A stretch of 64,000 bases of DNA from Selaginella tamariscina (taxonomy: Eukaryota > Streptophyta > Lycopodiopsida > Selaginellales > Selaginellaceae), in NCBI GenBank assembly GCA_003024785.1, contig PUQB01000305.1:124001-188000 (forward strand). The letters are read 5' to 3'. A model generated the notes under the pieces. The model made no database searches and had not been told where the DNA came from. It worked only from the letters and a program-made list of their open reading frames with translations. The translations under genes and the position numbers were made by a program. Below are positions 1 through 12,151 of this stretch, piece after piece. The stretch's first letter is position 1; every line of letters starts with the position of its first letter.

Positions 1-180
1 AGAGTTTTACTTAACAACCCATCGACACTCAAGAGGGATTAGGTCAATTCTAGAGGTGTTTTTAACCATATCCAACATGAAAAATCAACCCAACTAAAAC
101 ACAAAAGAACAAGGTAAGATGGAAGTGTTAGTTTTGTTTAGAGTTTCTTGTTAGCTTTTCTTATTAGTTAAAATCTTCAT
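1..180 (-). repeat. Tail of a diverged long-LTR remnant (copy A)
   Basis: This stretch matches the tail of the diverged LTR at about 13280-13490 in copy B, including the shared stretches TTTACTTAACAACCCATCGA and GGTCAATTCTAGAGGTGT. The rest of the remnant lies left of the window. It marks the left edge of repeat unit A, and the same junction precedes units B and C. It is an old fossil. Confidence 0.6.
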
Positions 181-1850
181 CTTGAGTGTTATTTTTTTGT
201 CATCCTTATTTGTTTTGAATATAATCCGGTTTTCAGATGATCCTCTCATCTTAATCACCTATTTGGGAAATCAATCCATGCCCAACACAAAATTGAAACA
301 TATCATATTTAAGATAACTAAGTCTATCTTAATCTTACATATTATTTATATATGTATATAATTGCAAATAATGCTATATATATACAATTTTGCACATATC
401 CATATGCTCGTTTCTACATCCATTAATATATTTATAAACAATACATATTATATAAGTTTACTAGTTAATTGTATGTAATATTGTGTAAAACAACTAAATT
501 GTGAATAACTTCAAAAAAACATGTATAATAATAAAAACTAAAATATTTATGTCCTTAAATGTTTACATATTATATTTCCTCTACCTTTTACTAATCATTA
601 ACATTTTACAATTCTTCTTTTGTCACATCCATGTTTTCTTATTTATAAAATTATAATCATTCATATTTCATAATAAATGACATAAGTCTTTAATGAGTTT
701 ATACCTTTCTCTTAAACTTTTAATCTTAAAAACATCATCATGTTCTTTATAAATTCTATTGTTTTATTTAGTTAGCTTACAACTTTAATAATCAGTGTGT
801 AAGGTCCAAGTAAATACTATATATGCACGTTGTAACTAAAGTGGGCATGATACGTGAAAATGGGAGCTGATGGTCCAGATTCAAATCCAAAATCAATGGT
901 CCATATTTAGATCTATAATCGGTGGTCCATATCTAAGTTCAAGGTAAATCCTAATATGTTACACCCATATTTCTTTTATCAATGTTTCATCTTAAACCTT
1001 ATCACTTTTTATTTCCAATCTTAATTAAAACACAACCAACTTAATTAAACATTTGAAGCCTTTTTATGAACTAATATATCACTTCTCTTTTTAAAAAGCT
1101 TATTAAAAACAAAATAACATATGGAGCACATAGCTAATTAATTATGACAAGTTTGACAAATTTAATACATATGTATGAAATTTAAACTTAACGATTGTTT
1201 AACACATTAGTAAATCACATATCATCAATATGTAATATTCAAGGTAATATAATGTATAATCTTTAATAATTGAGGCACGAGAGCTTAAATATAAACCTAA
1301 TAAGATTTGTCTTAGAGAGAATAATAATATATGCATTAACCAAATTAATCAATTAACTAACTCATAATTATGAGTTTATTATGGGTCGAAGAGTCATTTA
1401 AATGTTTTATATCTTATACATTGATAAATATATTAGTATATTTCAATTGTGTAAATCATATTTTATTTGCAATTTCAAACTTAAAACAATATTATATCTT
1501 TTATTTATAAATTATGTAGATAAAGTTTTCATTTATATGTTTTAAAAACTATATACAATATAATATATTTATTAATTCATATCAATATATATTAAAAAAA
1601 CACATTATTAATTTTAAAATTAAAATATTATGCTTTACAGGAGTTTTTTTCATATAAAATTTATAAACTTAAACTTGAAACTATTGTGAATTTTGTGAAT
1701 TTCATAATGAATTTGTTGTAATATGTTTAACTTATTATTTTTTGGCTTAATCTATACACTAATAACTTTATTAAACGTGAACTCACTAAACACTTTATTT
1801 ATTTATTTCACTTTGGTTATGATACGTCCATCTATTGTCCTGACTTGGAT
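181..1850. repeat. AT-rich non-coding block of unit A
   Basis: About 1.6 kb of very AT-rich DNA without a credible gene. It aligns along nearly its whole length with 13490-15100 and 30440-32110, so it belongs to the duplicated unit. Differences are small indels plus one inserted segment at about 808-945 that the other two copies lack. I see no coding signal. Confidence 0.7.
823..945 (+). mobile_element. Single terminus of the 14-kb transposon family
   Basis: The segment starts ATGCACGTTGTAAC and continues with AAAGTGGGCATGATACGTG. It matches, for about 45 bp with one indel, the reverse complement of the right end of the large transposon at 39672-53951. Units B and C lack it at the aligned position. 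No opposite inverted end is visible nearby; instead GGTCCATAT occurs in short imperfect tandem copies. It is probably a truncated or internally deleted relative. The family link is clear, but the boundary at 945 is approximate. Confidence 0.6.
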
Positions 1851-2727
1851 TTTCTATTCCACTCAGAAAGGCAAAGAAATTGAGGGCGTGGACTTATCCC
1901 ATGTAGGTGAAGTCAGACGTCATTCCTGATGATGCTCATTTCATGCCCCATCGAGGCATCGTGCCAACGTTCTATATGGGCACTCGTGACTTAGGCAATG
2001 GTACGATGTACCCAGTGAAAAGCACTTTCAGGTGCTTCACAAGCTTCCTTAATACACACTTCTTTTTTATGGCATTCAAAGTTTTCAACAGAGCTTTGAC
2101 AAGATTTCCATTGAAAAATGTCTATGTATTTATGCTTTTAGTTTTATTTTGTTCTTGTTCACCGCAAGGACATTAATATATCATCCATGGACTTCTAAAA
2201 GCAGTCGATATACATGTTAATCAAAGGTAACCACACTGATGGGAACGTTCAGTCCCTTGTTATCGGGTCGCCTGAAAGGAGCCGAGGGGTGGAAAGCAAA
2301 GTGCCTTACTTCATCCAGCTTCAGTGTGGTAACCCTAGACGCAACTTCGCTAGATCATATCTTGGAGGCCGTGCTGGGATGGGTCGGCTCGCACCACATC
2401 CGTACTGCCACTGGAATCAGAAAGTGTAGTGCCCATAGCCACGGGTGAGGTATCCATTAACATCGAATCTTCCTTCTGTCGGAACAACAACTTCCCTCTG
2501 TTGTTGTTCTTCCGGCGTTCCAGATCCTTCATGACATCAGCGGGATGTGATTTATTAAAGGATTCAAACCCACTTACCACTTCAAGTGAGATGTCAAAGC
2601 TGAAATTGGCATGAAGACAACTTGATGGTCTGTTAGGTTATCCTATTAGGTTGCTCAAGCTCGACCGTTGATTACTAGTATCTAGACCGCTCTAGTTTTG
2701 ACGGCGGCGCTGGCGCCAACGCAAGCA
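1851..2727 (+). other. Leader region of NTPase copy A
   Basis: Base composition becomes balanced here. The sequence matches the leaders at 15100-16994 and 32110-33899 but lacks about 1.06 kb found there (the interval corresponding to roughly 15497-16553). Short open frames are not conserved between units and are not called as genes. It presumably held promoter and 5' untranslated sequence; no promoter element is firmly identified. Confidence 0.5.
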
Positions 2728-3222
2728 ATGGCGCAAGACGATGCGCCACTGACGGGAACCACGAAGCAGTTCCTATTGGGGATCGGCAACGCTAAAGATT
2801 TTGCCGAGGTGGTAGCTGCACTTTGCAAATTGGGGCCGCAGTGGCAAGCTGCATTCGCAAGATCAGGCCGCTTCGAAGAGGCTAGCTTTGCAACGCAGCT
2901 GATGGCCTGCACTACGTTGGAACTCTGCAGTTCGTCGCTCCGTCGAAGAATTTAGTCGGGCCTGCGGAGGAGCCGTCTAGAATTTTGGCAGCGGTCGATG
3001 CAGAAGCAGCAAAGGGCTTGGCGAATTCCATTCGTTTGGTCAGACCCGGTGAGCAGGTATTTCATAGGAACACTCCAACGTTATGCCCGCGAGTGGAAAC
3101 CGGAGGAATGGTACGCTCCGCTGTTCGCTTTGGTTCAGAGTAGTGGATGGGGCAAGTCCGGTCTCGTGGTATCTTCGTGGTCTACATTTCGTGCATGGGA
3201 TCAAAGCAGTCTGGCCATCCTG

Positions 3223-3399
3223 TGACAGAATAAAAGATCTTTAATCAGAAAAGAAAAGAAACAACTGTAATGCCTATTAGTTCACCCATAGCATATATAC
3301 AACTCTACATTGAAAATATCTCTGCAACTGTTAAGTCTTGAAAGTGGCCAGAGAAGCTGCTAGAAATTGAGGATGTCATCTCCTTGATTTCGCTCAACA
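3223..3399 (-). repeat. 3' LTR of the Copia element
   Basis: This is a direct repeat of 7618-7795, bounded by TG and CA. On the minus strand it is preceded by a purine-rich run, TTTAGGAGGAG, the expected polypurine tract. The flanking TCCTG target duplication abuts its left side. Confidence 0.9.
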
Positions 3400-4960
3400 C
3401 TCCTCCTAAACAAGGGTGATGACTGTTGCTGCGGCTACTTTGCATCTGTACTTTACCTCCTCCTCAGTCAAGGCCTTGCCACGACTCCAATTGTTGACTG
3501 ATGCTCAATAAATAATTCTTTGGCCAGTGGCTTTGTGAAAATGTCCGCAAGCTGCTGATGTGAAGAAATGTGTTCAACTTTTAACAATCTTGCTTTTACC
3601 AAATCTCGAACATAGTGATAATGCTTGGCAACATGTCGAAACTTCCAGTGTGTTACCTCACTGTTACACCAATCGATAGATGAAGCTTGATTGGTGATAT
3701 TTCCTGGCCAAAAGCTCCAAGGAAATCCTGAAACCAAAGAATTTCTCGTGAGGTAGCAGAGGCAGCAAGGTATTCTGCCTCTGTAGAAGAGAGAGCAACG
3801 TGAACTTGCTTCTTGCTGCTCCATAGAATTAGACTACTTGGTAGTTAACGTGAACGTCTTGCTAGGTTGGTATAACACTCCATAACAAGCGTCTACTTTA
3901 CATAACGCATCACCAAGTTAGCCATGTCCCAGTGCTTTCTACCTGGATTAGCGGAAAACTGGCTGAGAGCAATGACCACGTAGGCTAAATCAGGGCGGCT
4001 ACACACCATAGCATACATTAGACTTCCAAGTAGATTTCGAAATGGTACCTTTTGCATGGCCTGTTGCTCCCTCCTTGCTAGAAGGACATTCAGCCTTGGT
4101 TAAGAACTTGATGTTACCAGGTTCCATAGGTATAAGAGATGGATTGTAATCAGCATAGCCATACGTCTCAAGTACTTTGGTCAAGTACTGTTGTTGAGAT
4201 ACATGAAGTAGATGTCGTTTCCTATCACAAAAAATCTCCAGTCCTAGAAAATACCGTGCTTCCCTAAGATCCTCCATAGCAAAAACCTTTCCAAGTTTTG
4301 CCTTAACACACTTCAAATAATCAATGCTATTGCAAATCAAAAGTGAATCATCTACATAAAGAGCAACTATAAGTAAAAACTTTCCTTCCCTTTTAATGTA
4401 GATGTTGGATTCTGGAGAAATGGGTGTGAAACCGTCCGCTTTGAAAAATGCATCAATTTTCTACCACCAAGCTTGCGATGCTTGCTTAAGCCCATAAAGA
4501 GCTTTCTTGAGTTTCCATACAAGGTGCTCCTTTCTAGGAACAACATAACCTTCAGGCTATTAGAGATAAACTTCTTCTAGTAAATCTCCATTTAAAAATG
4601 TTGTTTTAATGTCAGTATGATGAATCTCAAGATCAAAATGAGCAGCAAAAGAAAGTAAAATTCGAATGCTTATCATTTTTACCACCGGAGAGTAAGTCTC
4701 AAGATAGTCAATGCCATACTGTTGTTTGAAACCCTGTGCCACAAGCCGTGCTTTGTGACAATTGATGGAGCCATTTGCATTCAACTTAGTCTTATAGACC
4801 CAGCGGCAGCCAAGAGCTGAAGCTCCCTTTGGTAAAACTGTTATCTCAAAGGTTCCCATGCGAGTGATAGAGTCAATCTCCCTATCCATCGCTTCCTTCC
4901 AGTGAACATTATCCGAGCTAGCCATAGCCTCTTTAAAAGAGATTGGCTCTAGCACATAGG
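3400..4960 (-). CDS. Copia reverse transcriptase and RNase H region (fossil)
   Basis: Minus-strand reading shows Copia polymerase signatures: [53 protein letters not shown] and KTTFLNGDL. Further on are YFLGLEI and an RNase H tail with [20 protein letters not shown]. In an active relative these would copy element RNA into DNA inside cytoplasmic particles. The region is part of a fossil with several breaks and no longer encodes one protein. Confidence 0.85.
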
Positions 4961-5551
4961 CAGCTGCACAAATTCCAAGAGATTAGAGGTAAAAGCGTAT
5001 AAGCACTCTGCATTTTCAATGGCTTTCTTGCTTGGAATTTTCATCCGCTTTCCTCTTCCTAGCTCCTCAATTGCTGGTGTAGGATCAACTATCACTGGAG
5101 ATGAAGATGTGGATTCAGCTGGTTCATTATCAAATACATATTAGTGTGTGTGTATGTCATGCATATACACAACAGTGTCAAACAAGATATGCATTAGGCG
5201 GTGGATACAGAAATATGTATGTGCGCATGCGCATATATATATATATATATAAGCTCCTCCTTGATCAAGAGACTCTACAACAGGATAATCATTCCAAACA
5301 TCTGCATCAAGAATGTTGTCATCCCAGAGCCACTCACGTGGAAACGTCACAAAATCAAGGTCAGGAATAGAAACTGTCTCAAAATAAGAAGTTTCCTCAA
5401 AAAATTGTACCTCTTCCTGCCTACAGATGTGAACAGTGCTAGTCAATGGATCCATCAAGTGGTAAGCATGAGGACTTGTCTCTGACATGCCTACAAACAT
5501 TAGTCGTTGTCTAGAAGGTTCAAATTTTGAACGTAGATCTCAGGGAATATG

Positions 5552-6720
5552 TCAATAAGCAGTACACCCAAAAATACGTAGATTAGCCACGTCAGGCTTA
5601 ATTCTCGTAAACCGTTCTTCAGGAGTTTTCCCTCTAATTGCAACAGTGGGACGATGGTTAAGAAGAAAAACTGCATACCTTACGGCTTCTACCCAAAATT
5701 TCTTAGGAGCATTTGCATGTGCAAGAAGACATCTTGCTATATCCACGATAGAAACGATTCTTTCTTTCTGCGACCCCATTATGTTGAGGTGTATATGGTT
5801 CGGTGAGTTGGCGTTGAATCCCAGAAGTGGAACATAGCTGATTGAAACTGCGATTCACAAATTCACCGCCATTATCAGTCCTCAGCTTTTTGATTTGGCA
5901 ACCAGTTTGGTTCTCTACCAATGCTTTCCATTCTATAAAGCAATCCAAAACTTCAGATTTAGTTTTCAAGAAATAAACCCAAGTTTTTCGACTAAGATCA
6001 TCTGTAAAGGTTAGAAAATACTTAGCCTTGCTAAAAGATGGAATACGGATTGGGCCACAGACGTCACTATGGACAAGCTCCAACAGTTCATGTGCCCTAC
6101 TCCCGATTGTTTTGAATGGTTGGTGATGATGCTTGCCAAGAGCACATGCCTCACATGGAGAAAGAGTCAAATCGTTAGATACATTCAAACCATTTACCAT
6201 TGGTCTCAAACTTTCAATCCCAGAAATTGAGCAATGACCTAGTCGCTTGTGCCAAAGGTAACAACTACCTTTGCCAAATAAAGCAAGAATTAAGGAATTG
6301 GTTGACACCTTGTCCTTAAGATGGTACAAATTTCCTTTCCTGGGTGTTACGGCAACCACGTTGTTAGAATACTTTCTTTGGATAATACAAGTTGTATCGT
6401 TAAAAACGACCATATTACCCATATCAGTTATTTTAGCAACAGAAAGTAAATCTTTGCGTAAGGAAGGAGCAAACATTACCCAGCGAGTGTGAGATCCCCT
6501 TCAGATGTGTGAATGCTAATATCACTGATTCCATGCATGTGATGCTCACTATTGTCTCCCAGTTGAACTGCATGTTGGCCAAGACAGTCACGATACTTAA
6601 CATAATGATCCTTATGCCAAGTTAGGTGAGTAGTAGCACCAAAATCTATTACAAAAGAGCCTTTTACTGTTGTGTTGTTGCAAGCTTCAGTTTTGATCTC
6701 AGTAAACAAGCCTCCTCAAG
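5552..6720 (-). CDS. Copia integrase and protease region (fossil)
   Basis: The minus strand shows an integrase zinc-binding region with LWHKRLGHCSISGIESL and CEACALGKHHHQPF. The catalytic core follows, with LLELVHSDVCGPIRIPSFSK, FTDDLSRKTWVYFLK, LRTDNGGEFVN and YTPQHNGVAERKNR. Upstream at 6476-6709 is a protease-like stretch around VIDFGATTHLT. Integrase normally joins the element cDNA to host DNA. The region belongs to a fossil element. Confidence 0.85.
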
Positions 6721-6759
6721 TAGGCGTCCATAGTTAGGTGATGTCTTCCTAGACTTGAT

Positions 6760-7605
6760 CTCCTCCAATTGCTTTTAAAGATATTTCACCTTCAATCTGC
6801 ATTCACTCTCATCATGGTTAGCTTTGTTACAGTAACCACAATTTTTTTTTTTTCTTATCCTTCCCATTCTCCTTCAGCTTGGACGTGTTCAACTCTCCTT
6901 CTGATTTTCCCTTGTTCTTTTTCTTCCTTGCAATTTGCTTAGAAGTTTCTGCAAATAAGGCTTGATCAGAATTTGAGCTGCCAATTCCCACATCCTTCCA
7001 CATGATTATCTCCTCCTTAACGGCAAGTATTGCACGGCTAAGTTGAAGCTTCTCAACCTGCATCAAGTTACTTCGAAGGGAGTGAAAAGAGTTGGGTAAA
7101 GAACGAAGAAAGAAGTAATTTTGGAGGGAAGGAGGAAGCTTGTTGTCTTTGTTGGACTCCTCAATTTGCCTGTACGTGTTCTTCATGTTGTCCACGAACT
7201 GGTCAAAGTTCTCAGATTCGGACCACCGCATATTGACCATCTTTGTGTAGAGGTGTCCAATCTGCACATGAGTCTGCAACTTGTGCTTGTCAGAGCTTCT
7301 TCCACAGATCTTTGCTGGTGTAGTTCTCCTTGAGATTGAGATCATCTAACACACTCTCCGTCCCAGCTAATCCAATCGTTGCCGTGCCTTTATCCTCTTG
7401 CCGGCTCCAGGTGTCCAGCTTTTGGTATCCAGCATTGGCTCTTGGTTTGAGCTCGTCTCCATTGACCACGCCCCAAACTCCCTTGCCTTTGAGGATGAGT
7501 TCCATTCGGCGTCTCCAGCTTGAGAAATTTCCAGAACCATCAAAAATGGTAATGGAACGGCCGTTGGAGAATGTGACGGTAGCAACATCTCCATCTTCTG
7601 ACCCT
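6760..7605 (-). CDS. Copia gag region with zinc knuckle (fossil)
   Basis: The minus strand encodes a UBN2-like gag with HVQIGHLYTKMVNMRWSES, FVDNMKNTYRQIEES and LPNSFHSLRSNLMQ. A lysine-rich linker follows, then a knuckle CGYCNKANHDESEC of the CX2CX4HX4C type. Its place next to the primer-binding site is as expected. It is fossil sequence. Confidence 0.8.
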
Positions 7606-7617
7606 GCTCTGATACCA
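7606..7617 (-). promoter_or_regulatory. Copia primer-binding site
   Basis: The minus-strand sequence TGGTATCAGAGC directly follows the 5' LTR. It is the usual plant Copia site complementary to the initiator-methionine tRNA 3' end, and it fixes the element's orientation. Confidence 0.9.
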
Positions 7618-7795
7618 TGACAAAATGAAAGATCTTTAATCAGAAAAGAAAAGAAACAACTGTAATGCCTATTAGTTCACGCATAGCCTATATACAACTC
7701 TACGTTGAAAATATCTCGGTGACGGTTAAGTCTTGAAAGCGGCCGGAGAAGCTGCCGGAGATTGAGGCTGTCATCTCCTTGATTTCAGCTCAACA
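7618..7795 (-). repeat. 5' LTR of the Copia element
   Basis: Direct repeat partner of 3223-3399, bounded by TGACA and CAACA. It is followed on the right by the second TCCTG copy, after which NTPase homology resumes. Confidence 0.9.
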
Positions 7796-8946
7796 TCCTG
7801 CACGAATGGAGCATCTGGCCAACATCATTGAGAGCGATTGGAGCAGAGAGTCTGATATTGTGGCTCTGGCCGCATTGTCTACTTTGAACAGCAGTGGGTA
7901 CTGTCCCAAAGAATGGAGAGACCGGCAAAATCTGGAGGCTTGTGTGGCGACATTCACAGAGAATACCTGTGGTTGAAGGACATAGTTGCTGCAGGTGCAC
8001 TTGAGCAGCCATGCGATTTGAAGGTGGTCACCGACGCAATCTTGACCGATTACTACGGCAAATGTGCAAGCTGGTATGGAGGAAAGTATAAGGTGGAGCT
8101 TGACAAGGTTCCAGAAGGAAAGATGATTCTCCTGTGTGTGGACAAGGCTGGGGAGCTCAAGAGTTAGGCATTTTCAAGATTTCGCAGGGCTCTCACGTAC
8201 GTTCCTGCTACTGCTACTACCATGGGTGCTACTGCTACGGGCAAGTTTATGAGTATGGTGCTTGGGACGGACAGGAAGGTTGCCGATTTGGCAAGCTCAT
8301 GTGATGAAGACCCCAGTGCCCGAGTGTGGAACCTTAGCCAGATGAACAAGCTCTTCAACCCTATATGCCTCATTGGAGAAAGTGACATTCTAGTCAACAG
8401 GGGCAGTTGTAGCAGCAATACTGGCGACAGGGCAGCGCGGGTTTTGCGATATGGCAGGCCGTTGTGGCGGCATATTATGATTCTGTTGAATCTGCGGACA
8501 AGGTTACGGCCACTATCAACTTGGCCAGGAAGAAGCTGCTTGGTGGAGAAGTAGAGATGGTGTCCAGGAAGGAGCTGCTTGATGAAGAAGTGCCAGTATG
8601 GGTGACAAGGGATGTTGCAGTGTCAGTTTTTGCGGCACTCGTTGGAGTGGATGTGGTAGCCTGAGGGACACTTCCGCAGGAGCTGGTAGCTCGACACATG
8701 AGGTCTATTATCAGGATTTCACCCGACAGGAAGCGGGTTTTCACGGTGGCTGCAATGGAACCGGCACTCGCTGCTGCTTGTGCGTAGCTCCACTGGGACA
8801 ATGATGCTTACCTCGATCACTTCCTGCGCAAGCTGATTGGAGTCTGTGTGGACGGGTTGGTGCTGGAGGGCATACAAGGAGATGGTTGCCCGGATTGTAC
8901 TCGTCTTGGCAATGCATCAGCTGACCAAGGACAAGAACATCAAGCC

Positions 8947-9229
8947 CATAGTTACCAATTAACGCATTCGGGTGAAAATTTGCCGTTAGTAATGCGTTTG
9001 TAACGTCACGTTCGTAACACACATTTGGGTTTGAGTCACGTCTCTTTTAGATTTCGAATTTAAATTCATCTTTCCGTTAGGTTCATCCATTATTCTTCCA
9101 CTTTCTTTAGAGTTTTTCAACGTTCGGTTGGTCTAAAACCAAACTTTGTGTTCGAATGAAAATTTGCCGTTCGTAACGCCGTTTGTAACACGTACGTATG
9201 CAACGTTCGGAAGTTTGGCGGTAACTATG
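8947..9229. mobile_element. hAT-like MITE in NTPase copy A
   Basis: A 283-bp insertion absent from copies B and C. Its ends are inverted: CATAGTTACC on the left and GGTAACTATG on the right, with further imperfect inverted similarity inside. It is flanked by perfect 8-bp direct repeats ATCAAGCC (8939-8946 and 9230-9237), and copy B has a single ATCAAGCC at the site. An 8-bp duplication with CA/TG ends is typical of hAT elements. It encodes nothing and would depend on a transposase supplied elsewhere. GAAAATTTGCCGTT occurs near both ends in the same orientation. Confidence 0.9.
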
Positions 9230-9878
9230 ATCAAGCCTGTCAGCATGGAGGACTTCTTGTCCAAATTGTTTGGAGATGAGATCGTGAGGCAGCTCAAGGA
9301 CAACTGCTGCAGCCTGGACGTGGAGCTGTTCTTCAACTGTTTTTTGCCAACCACGCTGCCACCCACATCCAAGAAGCTGGACGAGTATTTTGACAGGTGT
9401 GCTGCCATGGTGAACAGGAGAAATGAGACGGTGGTCGACTTGTTCTTGCCCGGCAAGGCTTGTATCTCAGGTTCAACTCCGAGGAGGATCAATCCCCCAC
9501 GAGAGGCAAAGAAGCCTAGGATTTACGACACGGAGTATACAGTTCAGATGAGCTTGCCGGGCCAAGTGAAGAACAGGAAGAATGATGGATGTGTCACCAA
9601 AGTAGTCGAGATGCTCGATGCAGATGACAGGTTCCACCAGGCGGCTAGTGTGCTGTTTCAGATTGGATCTCCCGAAGCATGGTGGAAGTAAGAGACACAG
9701 TGGTGGTTGTGCATGGGTTGGACTTTGCTGTCCGCTTCCTTGGGGAGGGGGGGTGACTCGGTTGAAGCAGCTTGCCTTAACTCATGTAGACGTCTTAAAG
9801 GGTTCCTAAGCTGGAAAGGGCCGTTGTTAAACGTTGCTTCCACTTGCTTACGTGGATGATGGGGAGGAAGCAGCTTAG

Positions 9879-10090
9879 ATATAGAGCATTAGAAAGTGAA
9901 TCAGAAATTTAAATCTACTTTCGAAGTTCTACCTGGAACTTGGCAGTTTAAAAGACATCTACCAGCGTGTAGCTGGCTCATGGTTTAAATTTTTGTCAAT
10001 ATCTACGTTGCTTAAGCGTCTCTCTGGGCATATCCCTTGCCGCGACAATTGCAAGGAACGGACATGATTTCTTCACGAGAGCGCAGACGT
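9879..10090 (+). repeat. 3' flank of NTPase copy A
   Basis: This matches 19420-19660 and 36260-36550, the sequence directly downstream of copies B and C. Similarity to those units fades near 10090, which is taken as the right edge of unit A. Confidence 0.65.
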
Positions 10091-12151
10091 CGTTGGGTGG
10101 TATTGTGATCCCACGGCAATGAAGTTTTTTTACTTTGCACCAGCAGCACAAGGCAATCGACACGGAATGTGCTGGTATGCACAGGCATTTGTTGCTGCCA
10201 TGGCTTGATGATGATGTTGATGACACAATGTGTACATCTCATTTTGAAAAGTGCAATCTTGTCCTTGATTGTTTTACTTTGATTTCAGTTCCGTGAGACA
10301 AATTTTGTTGACAGGAGGTGACCTTGGAGAGTTTTGCTTTGGCATTGGAGATGTTCTTTCCATGCCACAACTGTTATCTGCAAGGAGGAAGTGGAAAAGA
10401 TTGTCTCATATTTTAGTACAGATAGAGAAACTGTTGGGCGTTTCATCATTTTTAAAAAGATTCATTCTCCTTGGCAGCAGCAATGGTGACCAAAGGTGAA
10501 ATTTGAGTCTAAGTTTATTTTTATTATTTTGAATTTTGATGAAGCTAAATATTTCAATTTGTAATTTGCCGTGTTTTCACTACAGTTCCCATTCAGCGAT
10601 CTTGATCGTCTCGTCATGTCTCATCACCGGCTAAAAGGAGATAATCAGGAAAAAATACATTAGGTGAATGAAATGGGAGAAGGAAATTCAAGAAAGATTA
10701 TACCCTTCATGGAAGAACATGTCTAGTTTGAGCATTCCATTGTATTGTGCAGCATAGCTTAGCAAGGCTATGATAGTGCACAACCTTGCTACTCAACTAT
10801 TTGAATGTTATTGTTCTTTGGTACTAATGAAACGAGAATTAAAAAATTACCATGATTTCTTGGTTGTTGTGCTAAAGCTCAATTGTTACATATTGAACTT
10901 AGTGAGTTCATTACATCCAAATTAAAAGTGACATAACCCATAGCGGAATCCCATTAACACATAGAAACACAATCGCAAACACTCATGCAATCACTAACGA
11001 AAATCACACATGGTGGTACAACCAAGAATCTTATATTCTTATGAGGGAAAAGGTGCATTGAGTTCCTCCTTTAATTAATTAAAGATGCATTTCTTTAAGT
11101 GCACAGTGAGGCCTATGACTGCAAGTCTCACAAATGCATCACCCATAAATATGTTACAAAATTTAATGCAAAATCTATTATAAAATTCATTACACATAGG
11201 ATCTTTTCATAAAAATCATTGAGAAATCTGTAAGAAATGCTCAGTCAAGCTGGATGCAATTCAAATGATAATGATTTAGTATTTATACAATTGACAGAAA
11301 TAGAAAAAAGAAAATAATTAATGCACAAAGTTTATGTTTGTGATTGGGTTGGCATTTTATACAAAATTATATTTTTGTACAAAAATGCAATCACTCTAAT
11401 GAAAATTACACAACCAAGAATCTTATATTCTTCTAAGGAGATTTAAGGTGCAACTTCATCACACTCATAGGATTCCATAGGATTTATCCTTTAATTCTGA
11501 TGGATTCTTGAGTACACAATGTGCTTATTAGGCTTGATCTTAAAGTCAAATATATCATTAATAAATACAGTATTTAGATGTCAAAAAAGGAAATGTTCAT
11601 AGCTTCTTTTGTGGTGACAAAGTAACCCTAATTTTCTGAAGTGGAAAAGAATGTTTTCACAATTTGGGACAAACAATATTTAAAAACATTACTAAAATAT
11701 AATTATACAACTAATACACATGCCACTATTAGAAACCAAGCCGTGGAACAAGAGATTGGAACTAATACACATGCCACTGTTATGAACCAAGCTGTGGAAC
11801 AAGAAAATAAAACTTGATTATCACAAGTCAGAACAATGTAGAACATAAGACTTAGCTTCTAATTAGTGTTGAATTGGAATGATATGCCTAACTATGAATA
11901 CCCTTAATATTAGCTTGGTGGCGAGCCTAATATGAACTTTGGGCCAAAGTTGATGACTAATCCAAAATTGGCTTCATTTATCTTGGAGCCAACTTAGTCG
12001 TATACATATTTGTAGTCGTATATGCAAACCTATAATGGAACTTGTGTGGTGATTTGGACACGAACTCTGACTCTCCTTGGACTTGGACTAGAGTTCATGT
12101 TGTCACGGTGGTGCCTCAAGTGTGATGACTTGAGCCCCAGTCCAAGTCCGA
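10091..12151. other. Unclassified AT-rich stretch with short repeats
   Basis: No gene is recognised. Exon-like fragments at 10130-10500 have no family I can name. A segment containing CAACCAAGAATCTTATATTC occurs twice (about 11020 and 11410), each time preceded by ATGCAATCACT. A 51-bp unit is duplicated in tandem at 11710-11809. The block does not occur in units B or C. Confidence 0.5.
11710..11809 (+). repeat. Two-copy tandem repeat, 51-bp unit
   Basis: The unit starting ACTAATACACATGCCACT and containing GTGGAACAAGA is present twice in a row with a few differences. No coding sense. Confidence 0.8.

Larger units (their letters stand above)
3223..7795 (-). mobile_element. Ty1/Copia LTR retrotransposon inside NTPase copy A
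   Basis: A complete-length fossil of about 4.57 kb on the minus strand. Direct LTRs of 177 and 178 bp begin TGACA and end CAACA. A 5-bp target duplication TCCTG flanks it (3218-3222 and 7796-7800), and copy B shows the empty site. Domain order on the minus strand is gag with zinc knuckle, protease, integrase, then reverse transcriptase and RNase H, which is the Copia order. The two LTRs differ at roughly a tenth of positions by eye, so the insertion is old. It is broken, with several breaks. Confidence 0.92.
2728..9878 (+). pseudogene. P-loop NTPase-like gene, copy A, broken
   Basis: This is a third copy of the gene that is open at 16995-19376. It starts at the same MAQ methionine and ends close to the equivalent stop. 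Homology is continuous apart from a Copia element (3223-7795 plus its target duplication) and a MITE (8947-9229), both inside the former coding sequence. It also carries several other breaks and is surely not translated whole. It is the most diverged of the three copies, and its N-terminal segment differs in sequence and slightly in length from B and C. Downstream homology to copy B continues to about 10090. Confidence 0.85.

Noticed and set aside
10130-10500. Possible exons, for example a stretch reading LPWLDDDVDDTMCTSHFEKC and another VICKEEVEKIVSYFSTDRET
   Set aside because: The open stretches are short, no supporting splice structure or family is recognised, and there is no second copy to compare.
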